From: Lachnospiraceae bacterium C1.1
GTDB lineage: Bacteria > Bacillota > Clostridia > Lachnospirales > Lachnospiraceae
Length of the DNA: 64,000 nucleotides
Reading direction: 5' to 3'
NCBI GenBank assembly: GCA_030434875.1
Contig: JAUISW010000001.1
Coordinates: forward strand, 3,300,001-3,364,000
Of this stretch, positions 31,039 to 39,591 are shown one piece after another (within the stretch, counting starts at the first letter, position 1; each line of letters opens with the position of its first letter). Below the pieces are notes generated by a model that searched no databases, was not told the origin of the DNA, and worked only from the letters and a program-made list of their open reading frames with translations. The translations under genes were made by a program, and so were the position numbers.

Positions 31039-31989
31039 TTAATTCTGAGCGTTCTTATACTTGCAACTATCGCAATATACATAGTTTAGTTTTCCTTTAT
31101 ATATACTACTTCTTATATCTAATACATCTGGAATAATTTTTTTGTTAATTTCTCCGCTAAAGCGTGGACCAGTTGTAACGATAATATTTTTAATAATTTC
31201 TTCTGGAATATCGACTGCAACTTTGTCGCAAGAAATATTTGGACTAATATCAATTCGCAATCTTATTTCCTTTTCATATCCCCATGCAGACTCTTTAATA
31301 TATCCAGCAAGTTTTTTTGAATCAATGTCCTTAAATATCAGATTTGTTGAATGTCCACATGTTAATTGCTTGACATTATCATCATCGTCTCTATCAAAAT
31401 AAGCTACTCTACATATTGAAGACTTAAAATTATTTGTAGCTATTTCAATTCCAGGTTTTATGCTATTTGTTTCAGAATTAACACTATATATTTTTGAAAT
31501 TTGATCTTTCCACTTTAGAAAAATCTTTTTGGGAATTGAGATCTTTACTCCATTTTCCCAAGGTTGTCCATACATGCTCCACATTGCTATATTTTCACCA
31601 GTTTCCAAAGAGAAACTCGCAAAAAACAAATTTTTAAAATCCATTGCATTTGCCTTATATTCAAGTCCATCATTCATTTTTTGCGGATTCCCAACATACC
31701 ATTTTTTGCTAGATAAAATGTTTTTTAGATTATTGAAGCTTGTATAATGTGAAACAAATTTATCTGGAATTCTAATAATCTTATTTTTATCTGTTAAAAA
31801 CTGTATTAATTTAATTGGATTATCAATTTTGTCAAATGGAATTGCGGAACCATCAATAACTAATTTAGATAAATCCAGCTTTTCTATTATTGCTTTATAA
31901 TTATCTATTCGTTCTTTTGAAATATCAGAAAGTTTGATTTTTCCATATTCTTTTTGTATTTTTTCAAAAAAATCATCATAGTTATCCAT
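31039..31989 (-). CDS. DUF2971 protein, element-edge cargo
   Basis: I start this 316-residue protein at ATG 31989 (MDNYDDFFEKIQ); the longer frame runs back through the integrase terminator. The DUF2971 pattern is clear: HYTSFNNLKNIL, WYVGNPQKMNDGLEY, FFASFSLETGENIAMWSMYG, and a C-terminal CDSCKYK Cys pair. Function is unknown; the family often lies in defence islands and near phage genes. It sits between the attachment site and the integrase, a usual place for cargo. Confidence 0.72.
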   Translation of the reverse strand: MDNYDDFFEKIQKEYGKIKLSDISKERIDNYKAIIEKLDLSKLVIDGSAIPFDKIDNPIKLIQFLTDKNKIIRIPDKFVSHYTSFNNLKNILSSKKWYVGNPQKMNDGLEYKANAMDFKNLFFASFSLETGENIAMWSMYGQPWENGVKISIPKKIFLKWKDQISKIYSVNSETNSIKPGIEIATNNFKSSICRVAYFDRDDDDNVKQLTCGHSTNLIFKDIDSKKLAGYIKESAWGYEKEIRLRIDISPNISCDKVAVDIPEEIIKNIIVTTGPRFSGEINKKIIPDVLDIRSSIYKGKLNYVYCDSCKYKNAQN

Positions 31990-32078
31990 AATAATATACC
32001 TTCGCAATATCGTTTCATTAAGTATGCCCTTATTTATAATTATAACATATGTAATTGAATGATAAATACAGCATAATA

Positions 32079-32108
32079 AAATCCCAGAATTCTGCAATTC
32101 TGGGATTT
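32079..32108 (-). terminator. Terminator of the integrase operon
   Basis: A perfect 13-bp stem AAATCCCAGAATT / AATTCTGGGATTT starts 5 bases after the integrase stop and is followed on the minus strand by TTATT. Confidence 0.85.
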
Positions 32109-32112
32109 CATT

Positions 32113-33492
32113 TCACTTTCCAGCATTTATAATTGTCTTCAGCAATGCCGCCATTTCCGGCTTCTGTAATAACCGCATCAAGGTTTCAGCATCAGTTTCT
32201 TCCTTTGGTGGAGTATTTACTTCGCTTTCGGTATTCTCAGATTTATCATTACCGTTATAAAAAGCATTCTCCATCATTTTTGCATTCACTTTTCTGTTTT
32301 CATCTATTACATGAGAATAGATATCTGTAACCATTTTTGTCTGGGCATGACCGGAATCTCCCTGGACTGCCTTGATATCACCTCCGGTAATCTTCAACTT
32401 ATAAGTGATGCTGGTGTGACGGATGCTGTGGAATACTACATAGGGAAGATTATTATCACTGATAAGCTTCCTCATAGTTCTGTGAATATAGCTTGATTCC
32501 ATCGGTCTACCGTTAGGTGTTGTGAAGACGAGATTGTAATCAAAGTATTCGTCTCCGAGAAGTAATTTAAGTTCCTCCTGCTCCTTTTTCTTAGCTATAA
32601 GCATTTCCGCAACAGTTGGTGGAAGAAAGATTTTTCTTACACTTGTTGCAGTTTTTGGCTCCTTTAATAGCAGCACAGTATCATTTCCACCAAGGACTGA
32701 AGGAAACTTCTTTATCACGCCCTTTTCTCCTAACTGCTCCAGAACATTTTTGCTTACACGCTGCAATTCCTTATTTACAAATATATAAGCTAGCCCATTT
32801 TTTATAGCTTCTTCGGAAACATCAACGCAATCCCAGGTAAGTCCGAGCATTTCACCCATACGCAGTGTACAGGCAAACGCAAGATTCAGAGCGAGGCGGA
32901 GATTATCATCTTGACAGAGATCTATTGCATTAAACAGTGTATCCGCATCCCATATTTCACGAGGTTTCTTTTCCTCTTTTGGAAGAGTTGCATTTTCAGC
33001 GGGATTCCTGCCTATAAGTTCCCATTTAACTGCCTGATGAAAAGCCGAGCGGAGAAGCTTATGGATTTCTCTGACAGTATGCGGAGTTAAATAAATACTT
33101 GAAGATTTTCCTTTATTATGAAGTACCTTCTTCACTTTCAAGAGATCTCTGTAATATTGATCAATAACTCTCGGTGTAACATCCTCCAATTTCATTTTAC
33201 CGATAATAGGATTAATATAGTTGCTAATAAGGCAAATTCTTCCTTCATAAGTGGACATCGCCCAGCTGTTTATACCATATATCGTAACATAATCATGCAG
33301 AAGATCTTCAACCGTCTTGGCTGTAGGTACAGTAAAAGTATTGTTATTCTGCTGAAATTCCACCTCAGCCTTTCTTCTTTTAGCTTCATTAAGTGTATCG
33401 AAAGTTTCCCACCTAGACCGTTCATTTCCTTTTTCATCTTCATATTTATATACGACAGAGTATTTGCTCCGGCGTTTAACTATTGATGCCAT
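32113..33492 (-). CDS. int: Tyrosine recombinase (integrase)
   Basis: A 459-residue site-specific recombinase that integrates and excises the element. The N-terminal arm-binding domain (about 1-55), core-binding SAM-like domain (about 60-165) and catalytic domain are present, with residues R211 (CTLRMGEMLGL), H355 and R358 (HSIRH), H382 (GHAQ) and Y392 (YSHV). A C-terminal extension (about 405-459) is Glu-rich. The start overlaps the upstream helix-turn-helix gene by 17 bases, showing coupled translation. Confidence 0.95.
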   Translation of the reverse strand: MASIVKRRSKYSVVYKYEDEKGNERSRWETFDTLNEAKRRKAEVEFQQNNNTFTVPTAKTVEDLLHDYVTIYGINSWAMSTYEGRICLISNYINPIIGKMKLEDVTPRVIDQYYRDLLKVKKVLHNKGKSSSIYLTPHTVREIHKLLRSAFHQAVKWELIGRNPAENATLPKEEKKPREIWDADTLFNAIDLCQDDNLRLALNLAFACTLRMGEMLGLTWDCVDVSEEAIKNGLAYIFVNKELQRVSKNVLEQLGEKGVIKKFPSVLGGNDTVLLLKEPKTATSVRKIFLPPTVAEMLIAKKKEQEELKLLLGDEYFDYNLVFTTPNGRPMESSYIHRTMRKLISDNNLPYVVFHSIRHTSITYKLKITGGDIKAVQGDSGHAQTKMVTDIYSHVIDENRKVNAKMMENAFYNGNDKSENTESEVNTPPKEETDAETLMRLLQKPEMAALLKTIINAGK

Positions 33493-33691
33493 CTTCAGCC
33501 TCCTTTACCTTTTTATAATGGGTCTGACCTGCATACCATTTTTCAAAACTTTCCAGCATGACACGTCGTTTTCCCTGGACTACTCGGATCTCAAATAGAT
33601 TTTTATTAGCAAGATAATATGAATCTGTCTTCTTTAATCCCAGCATCTTTCCCATTTCTACAATAGATACGCTTGTTTTATTAATCGCCAT
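33476..33691 (-). CDS. Small helix-turn-helix protein upstream of int
   Basis: A 71-residue protein starting at ATG 33691 after GGAGGGACAG. It carries a winged-helix-like DNA-binding region (VEMGKMLGLKKTDSYYLANKN) and an RVVQGKRRVMLESFEKWYAG segment like the C-terminal wing of excisionases. Its end overlaps int and its start overlaps the next gene. Probably an excisionase or directionality factor. Confidence 0.7.
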   Translation of the reverse strand: MAINKTSVSIVEMGKMLGLKKTDSYYLANKNLFEIRVVQGKRRVMLESFEKWYAGQTHYKKVKEAEDGINS

Positions 33692-33935
33692 TCTGTCCCT
33701 CCTTACCATTGAGCCATTCCTCAAAACTCTGACAGGAAACCCTGATTCTTCCACCTATGCGAACGGAATGAAAATAATTCTTCTTTATCAATTCATAGGC
33801 TCCGTCTCGACTAATAGAAAGGATCTTCATAATGTCATCAACCGTGTATGCTCTCTTTGACACCGGATCGAATGATTTTTTCTTTTTAGGAACGCTTCGT
33901 AAGCTGTTAATCTTTTCGATTTCTTTCTCGAACAT
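33681..33935 (-). CDS. Excisionase-like helix-turn-helix protein A
   Basis: An 84-residue protein with YTVDDIMKILSISRDGAYELI and a wing (SVRIGGRIRVSCQSFEEWL), the excisionase/MerR-like fold seen in Tn916 Xis-type proteins. It is clearly paralogous to the protein at 34064-34297: both start MFEKEI and share IKKNYF-SVRIGGRIRVS. It overlaps the following gene by 11 bases. Confidence 0.75.
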   Translation of the reverse strand: MFEKEIEKINSLRSVPKKKKSFDPVSKRAYTVDDIMKILSISRDGAYELIKKNYFHSVRIGGRIRVSCQSFEEWLNGKEGQNGD

Positions 33936-34007
33936 GTAACTGCCTCCTTTGAAATATCTTTTGAACTCCTGTCATTAGGCAGTATAAAAAATATTCCGAG
34001 TTCGGTT

Positions 34008-34057
34008 AAGGATGTCGATTTCGTAAATAAGAGAGTTTTACGAAAATCGACATCCTT
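34008..34057. other. 20-bp imperfect hairpin between the two excisionase-like genes
   Basis: AAGGATGTCGATTT and AAATCGACATCCTT pair over 14 bp, prolonged by CGTAAA / TTTACG. No T run follows on the minus strand. It begins just after one stop codon and precedes the next gene by about 70 bases. It could be an attenuator, an RNA-processing site or a protein-binding site for the paralogous regulators. Confidence 0.55.
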
Positions 34058-34063
34058 GCATTT

Positions 34064-34297
34064 TTACTCAGTCTGTGAATCAAGCCATTTGTCAAAGCTT
34101 CGTGCTGATACGCGGATCCTGCCGCCAATACGAACGCTCTTAAAATAATTTTTCTTGATAAGAGAATATGCTCCGTCTCTGCTCAGATTCATCATGTCCA
34201 TAATTTCATGGACAGTATAAGTTCGTTTAGAAGTATTATGAGTTTCCATCCTATCTGTGATTCCCTCATTAAGTTCCGCAATTTCCTTTTCAAACAT
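34064..34297 (-). CDS. Excisionase-like helix-turn-helix protein B
   Basis: A 77-residue paralogue of protein A. I start it at ATG 34297, seven bases after AAGGAG, which aligns MFEKEIAELN with MFEKEIEKIN of the paralogue. The DNA-binding helix is YTVHEIMDMMNLSRDGAYSLI and the wing SVRIGGRIRVSARSFDKWL. Tandem copies suggest distinct operator or attachment-site roles. Confidence 0.72.
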   Translation of the reverse strand: MFEKEIAELNEGITDRMETHNTSKRTYTVHEIMDMMNLSRDGAYSLIKKNYFKSVRIGGRIRVSARSFDKWLDSQTE

Positions 34298-34308
34298 GTT
34301 CATTCTCC

Positions 34309-34689
34309 TTATGGTGCTTCCACACATTCCGGAATATATGAAATTCCGAATTCCTGTAACAACGCTTTTTCAACTTTGGCAATCTGCTCCTTATTTAATT
34401 TGCCAAGGTATTTCTTTATCTGCTTCTTATTGACCGGCTGCGGCTGCTCTGCCAGTGCCATAGAATCAAATTTCAAAAAAGGAATATTATCGAGCATGGC
34501 ATGTGTGACCATTCCTTCTTTCTTTTTCTCCGATGTCAGTGGAACTACTACCAAAAGCGGAGAATAAAAGTTTCCGATATCATTCTGCATGACAATTGCC
34601 GGTCTGATACCACCCTGAATCGATCCTCTGTAAGGTCCAAAATCAACGTAGTAGACATCACCGCGGCGATATATCCAGTCATCCCGCAT
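34309..34689 (-). CDS. MazF/PemK-type toxin-like protein
   Basis: A 126-residue protein with the family start RRGDVYYVDFGPYRGSIQGG, RPAIVMQND and LLVVVPLTS, the MazF/PemK endoribonuclease core. The C-terminal helix (NKEQIAKVEKALLQEFG) is typical. MazF toxins cut mRNA at short sequences and usually have an antitoxin gene directly upstream; none is evident, although the adjacent small DNA-binding proteins could serve. It may stabilise the element or regulate it. Confidence 0.82.
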   Translation of the reverse strand: MRDDWIYRRGDVYYVDFGPYRGSIQGGIRPAIVMQNDIGNFYSPLLVVVPLTSEKKKEGMVTHAMLDNIPFLKFDSMALAEQPQPVNKKQIKKYLGKLNKEQIAKVEKALLQEFGISYIPECVEAP

Positions 34690-34785
34690 TTTTTACGCCT
34701 CCTTCTTAGGTTTATGTGTAAGGGATTTTGTTTTATCAGTCCCTTCACCTGTACGAACAGGAACCATAGTTTTTTGAACCCTTAT

Positions 34786-35313
34786 TCAGGCTTTTGTAGA
34801 AAATTTTTTCCGAAGCTGCATTACTGTTTTTCTGACAGCGTTATAATCTACGCCTTCCTCAGCAGCAATCTCTGTAACAGTCATTCCGTCATAGTAAAGC
34901 TTTTCAAACCTGCTTCTCTGAATATCAGATAAGCCCTGTAAAATACTCTGAATTCTCTCTGCAGTTTCCTGATCGGATTCCGCTGCAATATAATTTGGAA
35001 GAAGATCACCAGTCAGAAGTTCAGGATGATATATCTCTGTCTCACCATCCTCAAATTCATACATGGAATGCTGACGGATCTGACGCATACGATGCTTTGC
35101 ATCATTCCTCTCGTATTCTCTGACCACTGCACTCAGTTCCGGATTCATGTAAATATAAGGTCTATGCGATTCAATATCCTCCGGATACTTATCACATATT
35201 TCATCCTCAGGAAGTTTTGAAAAAAGGATCCACATCATAGGTCCTTCATATCCCGGATACTCATTTGCCATTGTTACAAAATAATAGTCACGCTGTGCTT
35301 CGCTCTTAATCAT
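34786..35313 (-). CDS. Sigma-70-like factor of the element
   Basis: The 175-residue protein starts at ATG 35313 after AAAGGAG. The C-terminal region is a sigma region 4-like helix-turn-helix (FEKLYYDGMTVTEIAAEEGVDYNAVRKTVMQLRKKF). The N-terminal half (DYYFVTMANEYPGYEGPM, ending in an acidic stretch) is not a classical sigma region 2. Similar proteins precede small excisionase genes in clostridial elements and probably control them. The name is by similarity of the C-terminal part only. Confidence 0.65.
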   Translation of the reverse strand: MIKSEAQRDYYFVTMANEYPGYEGPMMWILFSKLPEDEICDKYPEDIESHRPYIYMNPELSAVVREYERNDAKHRMRQIRQHSMYEFEDGETEIYHPELLTGDLLPNYIAAESDQETAERIQSILQGLSDIQRSRFEKLYYDGMTVTEIAAEEGVDYNAVRKTVMQLRKKFSTKA

Positions 35314-35440
35314 AATGGGTTCTCCTTTTCGTAAGAAATTGATAGTTACGAAGTGGAGAACCCCCGACAGACACAAAGAACGGCACACTGATCTATCCGG
35401 AGCGTGAGAGCCGGAAGGCTCTCCACTTCAGATGCAGTGA
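35314..35440 (-). promoter_or_regulatory. Structured leader of the sigma-like gene
   Basis: Just upstream of the start, GAAGTGGAGA (35350-35359) pairs with TCTCCACTTC (35420-35429) across about 60 bases, and inside it GAGAGCC pairs with GGCTCTC. GACAC-AGAACGG can pair with CCGTTCT-GTGTC as an alternative. Competing pairs suggest a regulatory leader. The rest to 35684 has no convincing gene. Confidence 0.45.
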
Positions 35441-35684
35441 CCCGTTCTTCATTACGTGTCGCTCGCTATTCAATTGCCGCTGTCTGCAGAGGGATGAAGA
35501 ATTCCCTGATATGCGCATAGGAATCACCTATACAGATGCGGTGGTACAGTTTTTTGTCATATCCCTGGACATATATAAAACGCTTTTCAAAAACTATTAG
35601 TTGCACAATTCATAACACATCCATATAATGTTCATACAAATCCGTTGTTGTATGCAGCCGCTGATTATTCCTATGTCTCGTGCA

Positions 35685-35743
35685 ACAAAAAAGACGCATG
35701 AAAAGACTTTCCAGCTACAGCTGGTTTCTTTTCATGCGTCTTT
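35685..35743 (-). terminator. Long-stem terminator after the zinc-ribbon gene
   Basis: A 17-bp stem AAAGACGCATGAAAAGA / TCTTTTCATGCGTCTTT with an inner CCAGC / GCTGG hairpin is followed on the minus strand by a run of T. It ends transcription from 36022 before the structured leader. Confidence 0.85.
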
Positions 35744-35815
35744 AGGATGGCTATGTTCCCGGCAAAAAGTTCTTCTCCGGAGTCTCCCGTATCATGATGA
35801 CCACTCATTCAGTTG

Positions 35816-36022
35816 TCATAGGTAGTACTTATTATCTTTCATATGTTCCAGAATATGATGTTCCTCGAAATTCTTTAACACCATAGTTCTAGTACAACAT
35901 CCACACTTTAATGTAATGTTTGACAGTACCGGTGTCTGTGAATCTCCGGTAAGTCCATACGAAATATGCAGAGACTTTCTGCATCTCTTGCAGTAAAAAT
36001 CAATAACTCTCTTATCTTCCAT
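35816..36022 (-). CDS. Small zinc-ribbon protein
   Basis: A 68-residue protein, started at ATG 36022 (MEDKRVIDFYCKRCRKSL). CxxC (CKRC) and a second cysteine group (CGCC) could bind one zinc. The rest is His-rich (EEHHILEHM). Similar short proteins are frequent in clostridial conjugative elements; function unknown. It is divergent from the repressor gene. Confidence 0.55.
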   Translation of the reverse strand: MEDKRVIDFYCKRCRKSLHISYGLTGDSQTPVLSNITLKCGCCTRTMVLKNFEEHHILEHMKDNKYYL

Positions 36023-36360
36023 ACTCGATCCCCGCTTTCCCAATATAATGTACAATTACCAAATTTTTTAGAATCGTACTCAAGAGGGATAAGGGAGAAC
36101 CTTCTCAAGTTTGTGATTACCGAAGCGAGGTAGCGAAGGACGCTCCGGCTGCTGATCTTCAATTTGATGACCGCAGTGATACACCTGCGACCTGTGGAAG
36201 GGGACCGATCAACTACAAATCAGCGACCGGTCCACATAGTGATAATGAGTAATTCTCTTTCCATATGCATTTTCCTCCTTTTTCGATACTTCAAAAATGT
36301 TATGTAAATCAAAAGTCGGTCTTATTTCATCAGCCGTATCGAACTGATGTATTTATTCTA

Positions 36361-36416
36361 ATACCAAATAATTAACTTATCAATAGTCACTTTAGTCTAC
36401 TTATACCAAATTATTT
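36361..36416. promoter_or_regulatory. Repeated operator-like sites upstream of the repressor
   Basis: ATACCAAATAATTA (36361) and ATACCAAATTATTT (36403) repeat with 42-base spacing, about 80-135 bases upstream of the repressor start and between two divergent units. They are good candidates for binding by the adjacent LexA/CI-like protein. The broader gap 36023-36497 also contains a hairpin around GGACCG / CGGTCC near 36200-36235 and no gene. Confidence 0.5.
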
Positions 36417-36497
36417 GCTGAATACTTGAAAAGGTGGTATTATATAGGCAGATAATTTCCAATTTTTAATTTTTCAATTTTCAGAAAGAGGTATGCC

Positions 36498-37250
36498 ATG
36501 AAAGATGTTGGAGAGCTATTAACTCGCTTTCGTAAGAAGTCGGGTCTTACGCAGCTTAAACTTGCTCAGGAATTAGAGAAAAACGGAGTAAAGATAGGAT
36601 ACCGTTCTGTATCCAGTTGGGAAAAGAATGTCTGTGAGCCAACAGTCACAGTATTTTTGAATATATGCAAAATCTTGAATATCTCTGATGTAATGGAAGC
36701 CTACTTTGGAGAGAATACCAGCAATCCATTCAATAACCTAAATGAGGCTGGACGAAAAAAAGCTATGGAATATATAGCACTTCTCGAAGGATATAATAAC
36801 GGCGAATACCTGAAAGAAAAAACTGTTGAAGAAAGAATAGAAGATAATGATCACTCACGAGTAGTAGAGTTTCCGTCACAGGAGATCGCTTTTATACGCG
36901 TTTATGATAATCGTGTATCCGCAGGTCTTGGAAATTTCCTCGAAAGTGATTCTTATGATGAATTGAACCGCAAAGACCACAATGTTCCGGCAGATGCCGA
37001 TTTCGGTGTACGTATTACCGGCGACAGTATGCAGCCAAGATATATCAACGGTCAGATTGTATGGGTTCATCAGCAGGAAACACTTGAAGAAGGTCAGATA
37101 GGTATTTTTGAGTTGAACGGCGATTGCTACTGTAAGCAGCTTCACTATGATAATCAGCAGGCTCAACTCATATCCATAAATAAAGAATACGCTCCAATAA
37201 TAGTCAAGGAAGGCGATTCTTTCCGGACTTTCGGACGCGTACTCAGCTAA
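36498..37250 (+). CDS. LexA/CI-like repressor (XRE + S24 peptidase)
   Basis: The 250-residue protein joins an XRE helix-turn-helix (TRFRKKSGLTQLKLAQELEK; YRSVSSWEKNVCEP) to an S24 autoprotease domain. The cleavage site is Ala142-Gly143 (VSAGLG), the catalytic Ser177 is in GDSMQP and Lys213 in YCKQL. DNA damage and RecA would trigger self-cleavage and release transfer or excision genes, as in SOS-responsive elements. It is preceded by AAAGAGG and divergent from the left operon. Confidence 0.9.
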   Translation: MKDVGELLTRFRKKSGLTQLKLAQELEKNGVKIGYRSVSSWEKNVCEPTVTVFLNICKILNISDVMEAYFGENTSNPFNNLNEAGRKKAMEYIALLEGYNNGEYLKEKTVEERIEDNDHSRVVEFPSQEIAFIRVYDNRVSAGLGNFLESDSYDELNRKDHNVPADADFGVRITGDSMQPRYINGQIVWVHQQETLEEGQIGIFELNGDCYCKQLHYDNQQAQLISINKEYAPIIVKEGDSFRTFGRVLS

Positions 37251-37286
37251 CGCATTTATTTCATTTCAATCGGGGAGGTTATAGAT

Positions 37287-37490
37287 ATGTCAGTCATAAA
37301 TCATCTTCGAGAAATACGCATGGGTAAAGGACTCACCCAAAAAGAAGTAGCTGATGCACTCTCTATCAGCAAAGATTCACTCTCCCGGTACGAAACCGGA
37401 AAGCAGGATCCACGCCTTGATGTTGCAATCAGGCTCAGTAAATATTTGGAAGTTTCGATGGAAATACTATATGACGTTGCTGCTGATTAA
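37287..37490 (+). CDS. Small XRE-family regulator
   Basis: A 67-residue single-domain helix-turn-helix protein (MGKGLTQKEVADALSISKDSLSRYETGKQDP) 36 bases after the repressor, preceded by GGGGAGG. Cro-like size and position suggest a partner or antagonist of the repressor. Confidence 0.85.
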   Translation: MSVINHLREIRMGKGLTQKEVADALSISKDSLSRYETGKQDPRLDVAIRLSKYLEVSMEILYDVAAD

Positions 37491-37549
37491 GTTCCGGCAC
37501 CGTCATATAGAATGCCAAGATTATTTTTCTAAAAAGCTCAGGTATAGTT

Positions 37550-37831
37550 ATGGTTATAAATAAAGTTGATGTAATATGCGAACACAAATCAGATGGTTCC
37601 ATCATTCCTCTTAGATTTCAGATTCTCGATGAAGACGGAGCCTATCAGCGATTCACAATTAAAGGATACAAACTAAATGAAGTAGACGGAGCTTACACGA
37701 CCAAAGACTGTCTCTACGTCTCACGCGGCACCAACATCTATGAATGTAAGATAGATGTGCTGGGCTATAAGAAATTCGTGCGACTATATTACTTCGTCGA
37801 TAAGTCTCAGTGGAAGCTGGGGTTTGATTAA
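37550..37831 (+). CDS. Conserved-looking hypothetical protein
   Basis: A 93-residue protein predicted to be mostly beta strand (MVINKVDVICEHKSDGSIIPLRFQI; LYVSRGTNIYECKIDVLGYKKF). I do not recognise a named domain, but short proteins of this look are common next to regulators in Firmicute mobile elements. Same direction as the two regulators before it. Confidence 0.6.
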   Translation: MVINKVDVICEHKSDGSIIPLRFQILDEDGAYQRFTIKGYKLNEVDGAYTTKDCLYVSRGTNIYECKIDVLGYKKFVRLYYFVDKSQWKLGFD

Positions 37832-37888
37832 GCAACACAAGCAACCCCCAACCAAATCAATCAAATTTTACTGATAAGATTGTTTTAT

Positions 37889-39130
37889 TCAAACATACGC
37901 CATATCAAATAACATGACTTGAATCGCAACTAACTGTCCTGGATTTGATTTAGACATATATGTACATGCAAATTCATTTTTATCTATTTTCTTTAGTTCT
38001 TTTATATTTTCAATAGATTGTAATGTACATAGTGCCTTATCTATTATCTTCAAAAACCCTTTTTTCCTAACAAAATATATTAATGCTGTTTTACAGTCTC
38101 TCCAAGTCAAATAACTGTCAAGCTGCTCAATTGCATCATCGACTGAATTTGGACCAGTCCACATTTTACACTCTGCAACAAATGCAGCTCTATTTTCCTG
38201 TTCAATGCAAATATCCGTTTTACCTTTTACTCGGAAGGCTTCTCCGTTTGCCCGTCCACGATATGTTGCATTCAAAGCAGCCAGTAAAGTATTTCTTAAA
38301 TCTTCTTCGTGCATATATCTATAAGAAGCTGGTGTAGATTCGTACGTCGAGCCTGTATGTTTTATTGTCTCCAAAATATTTTTATAATCTTCTTCAGAAA
38401 TATAATAATAATCTTCTTGTTTGTAGTTATGGGCTATAGGAAATATTCTACGTTCTACTTTTATGTGTTTTTGAGAATATTCATTTTTCTCAATCGAAAC
38501 CTCTAAAGCTTTAGCAACATTAAAAAAGCACTGTATTTTTTCCCTTTTCTGTTCTAGCATATTTTTTATATTTTTTCTGAGCCCTGAATTATATGCCTTA
38601 ACGCTTACATTAATATTATCTATGCCGTTTCTAATCTCTCTTATTTTACTTTCTGCTTGTCCAACGATTCTATCACCCATACCTTCATGTTTGGTTTCGC
38701 TTATAGTTAATTCAACCTTAATTTCAATGCAATCATCTTTTATCTCTATTTCCGGATATCCGCCTAAATAAAAAATAGATGCATGACAAGAGAATAAATT
38801 TACATCACCATAAAATGGGTAATAGAAATAAGCTTGTATCCCATCAACATCAATATATTCAGTTCGATTTGATCCTGGATAAAAACGTTCAACATATCTC
38901 CGAATTTTAGCTTGCTCAACATGCCTTTTTAAAATCGCTTCGTTCTCTATTTCTATTGGTTCAATGAAAAACTCTTGATATAAATTTTCTGTCAGAAGCT
39001 CTATATCATTGGCTATTATTTCTTCGTTCGTAAATTCTTCTATTTTTTTAGTCTGGTTCCCCTTTTTCAATTGCGGCAAATACAGTGTTGTCATGTAAAT
39101 CACAAAAACAAGTTTCAGTAGTTGCGTCAT
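37889..39130 (-). CDS. PD-(D/E)XK nuclease-like protein
   Basis: About 413 residues. The C-terminal third has a restriction-endonuclease-like core: KGKTDICIEQ, then FVAECKMWTGP, giving D-x(n)-E-x-K. The N-terminal part contains a coiled coil (NGIDNINVSVKAYNSGLRKN) and no clear domain. No ribosome site precedes any start (GTG 39136, ATG 39130, ATG 39094), and the first 47-83 bases overlap the SEC-C gene. It is either translationally coupled or the 3' part of a frameshifted fusion. A defence role is inferred from fold and context. Confidence 0.6.
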   Translation of the reverse strand: MTQLLKLVFVIYMTTLYLPQLKKGNQTKKIEEFTNEEIIANDIELLTENLYQEFFIEPIEIENEAILKRHVEQAKIRRYVERFYPGSNRTEYIDVDGIQAYFYYPFYGDVNLFSCHASIFYLGGYPEIEIKDDCIEIKVELTISETKHEGMGDRIVGQAESKIREIRNGIDNINVSVKAYNSGLRKNIKNMLEQKREKIQCFFNVAKALEVSIEKNEYSQKHIKVERRIFPIAHNYKQEDYYYISEEDYKNILETIKHTGSTYESTPASYRYMHEEDLRNTLLAALNATYRGRANGEAFRVKGKTDICIEQENRAAFVAECKMWTGPNSVDDAIEQLDSYLTWRDCKTALIYFVRKKGFLKIIDKALCTLQSIENIKELKKIDKNEFACTYMSKSNPGQLVAIQVMLFDMAYV

Positions 39131-39497
39131 TAGCACTGGTTCTACTCATTTCAACGATAACGGCTGGATCACCCTTTTTCATAGGAATAATTAAAGGCTG
39201 TTTCTTTGAGTTCATCATATATACATGACGTTCATTTCCAGCAAGAAGCGAAATAATTTTATTGTTTTGTAATGCGTGAGCCTCTTTTATTTTACCCTTA
39301 CATTGGGCTTGGTCAGGGTGCATACAGCATCTTTTCATTGACTTTCGCATCATTTCCATGACTTGAACTTCTGGCGGCTTTTTGGATGTTTGCGATATTG
39401 ACATCACTTTGTTTTTACAGCAATCTTTATGTTTCATACCGCTACCGCATGGACAAGGTTCACCGTCTAAAATTCTTATATATTTTAATGGATTCAT
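39048..39497 (-). CDS. SEC-C motif protein with Cys/His clusters
   Basis: A 149-residue protein with an N-terminal SEC-C zinc motif (EPCPCGSGMKHKDCC, about 13-27). A second metal cluster follows (RCCMHPDQAQCKG; EAHALQ; CFCDLHDN), like treble-clef/HNH-type folds. The frame stops 8 codons after the start of an A5G4 run shared with the downstream nuclease frame. Probably works with the overlapping nuclease-like protein. Confidence 0.6.
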   Translation of the reverse strand: MNPLKYIRILDGEPCPCGSGMKHKDCCKNKVMSISQTSKKPPEVQVMEMMRKSMKRCCMHPDQAQCKGKIKEAHALQNNKIISLLAGNERHVYMMNSKKQPLIIPMKKGDPAVIVEMSRTSANDATTETCFCDLHDNTVFAAIEKGEPD

Positions 39498-39591
39498 TTC
39501 TTTACCACTTTCATTCGGACTATATATTCTTATTTATGCAACACTTTGTTTTAGAATACCACAAAATATGCCAAATCGAAAGGAGAACCCT

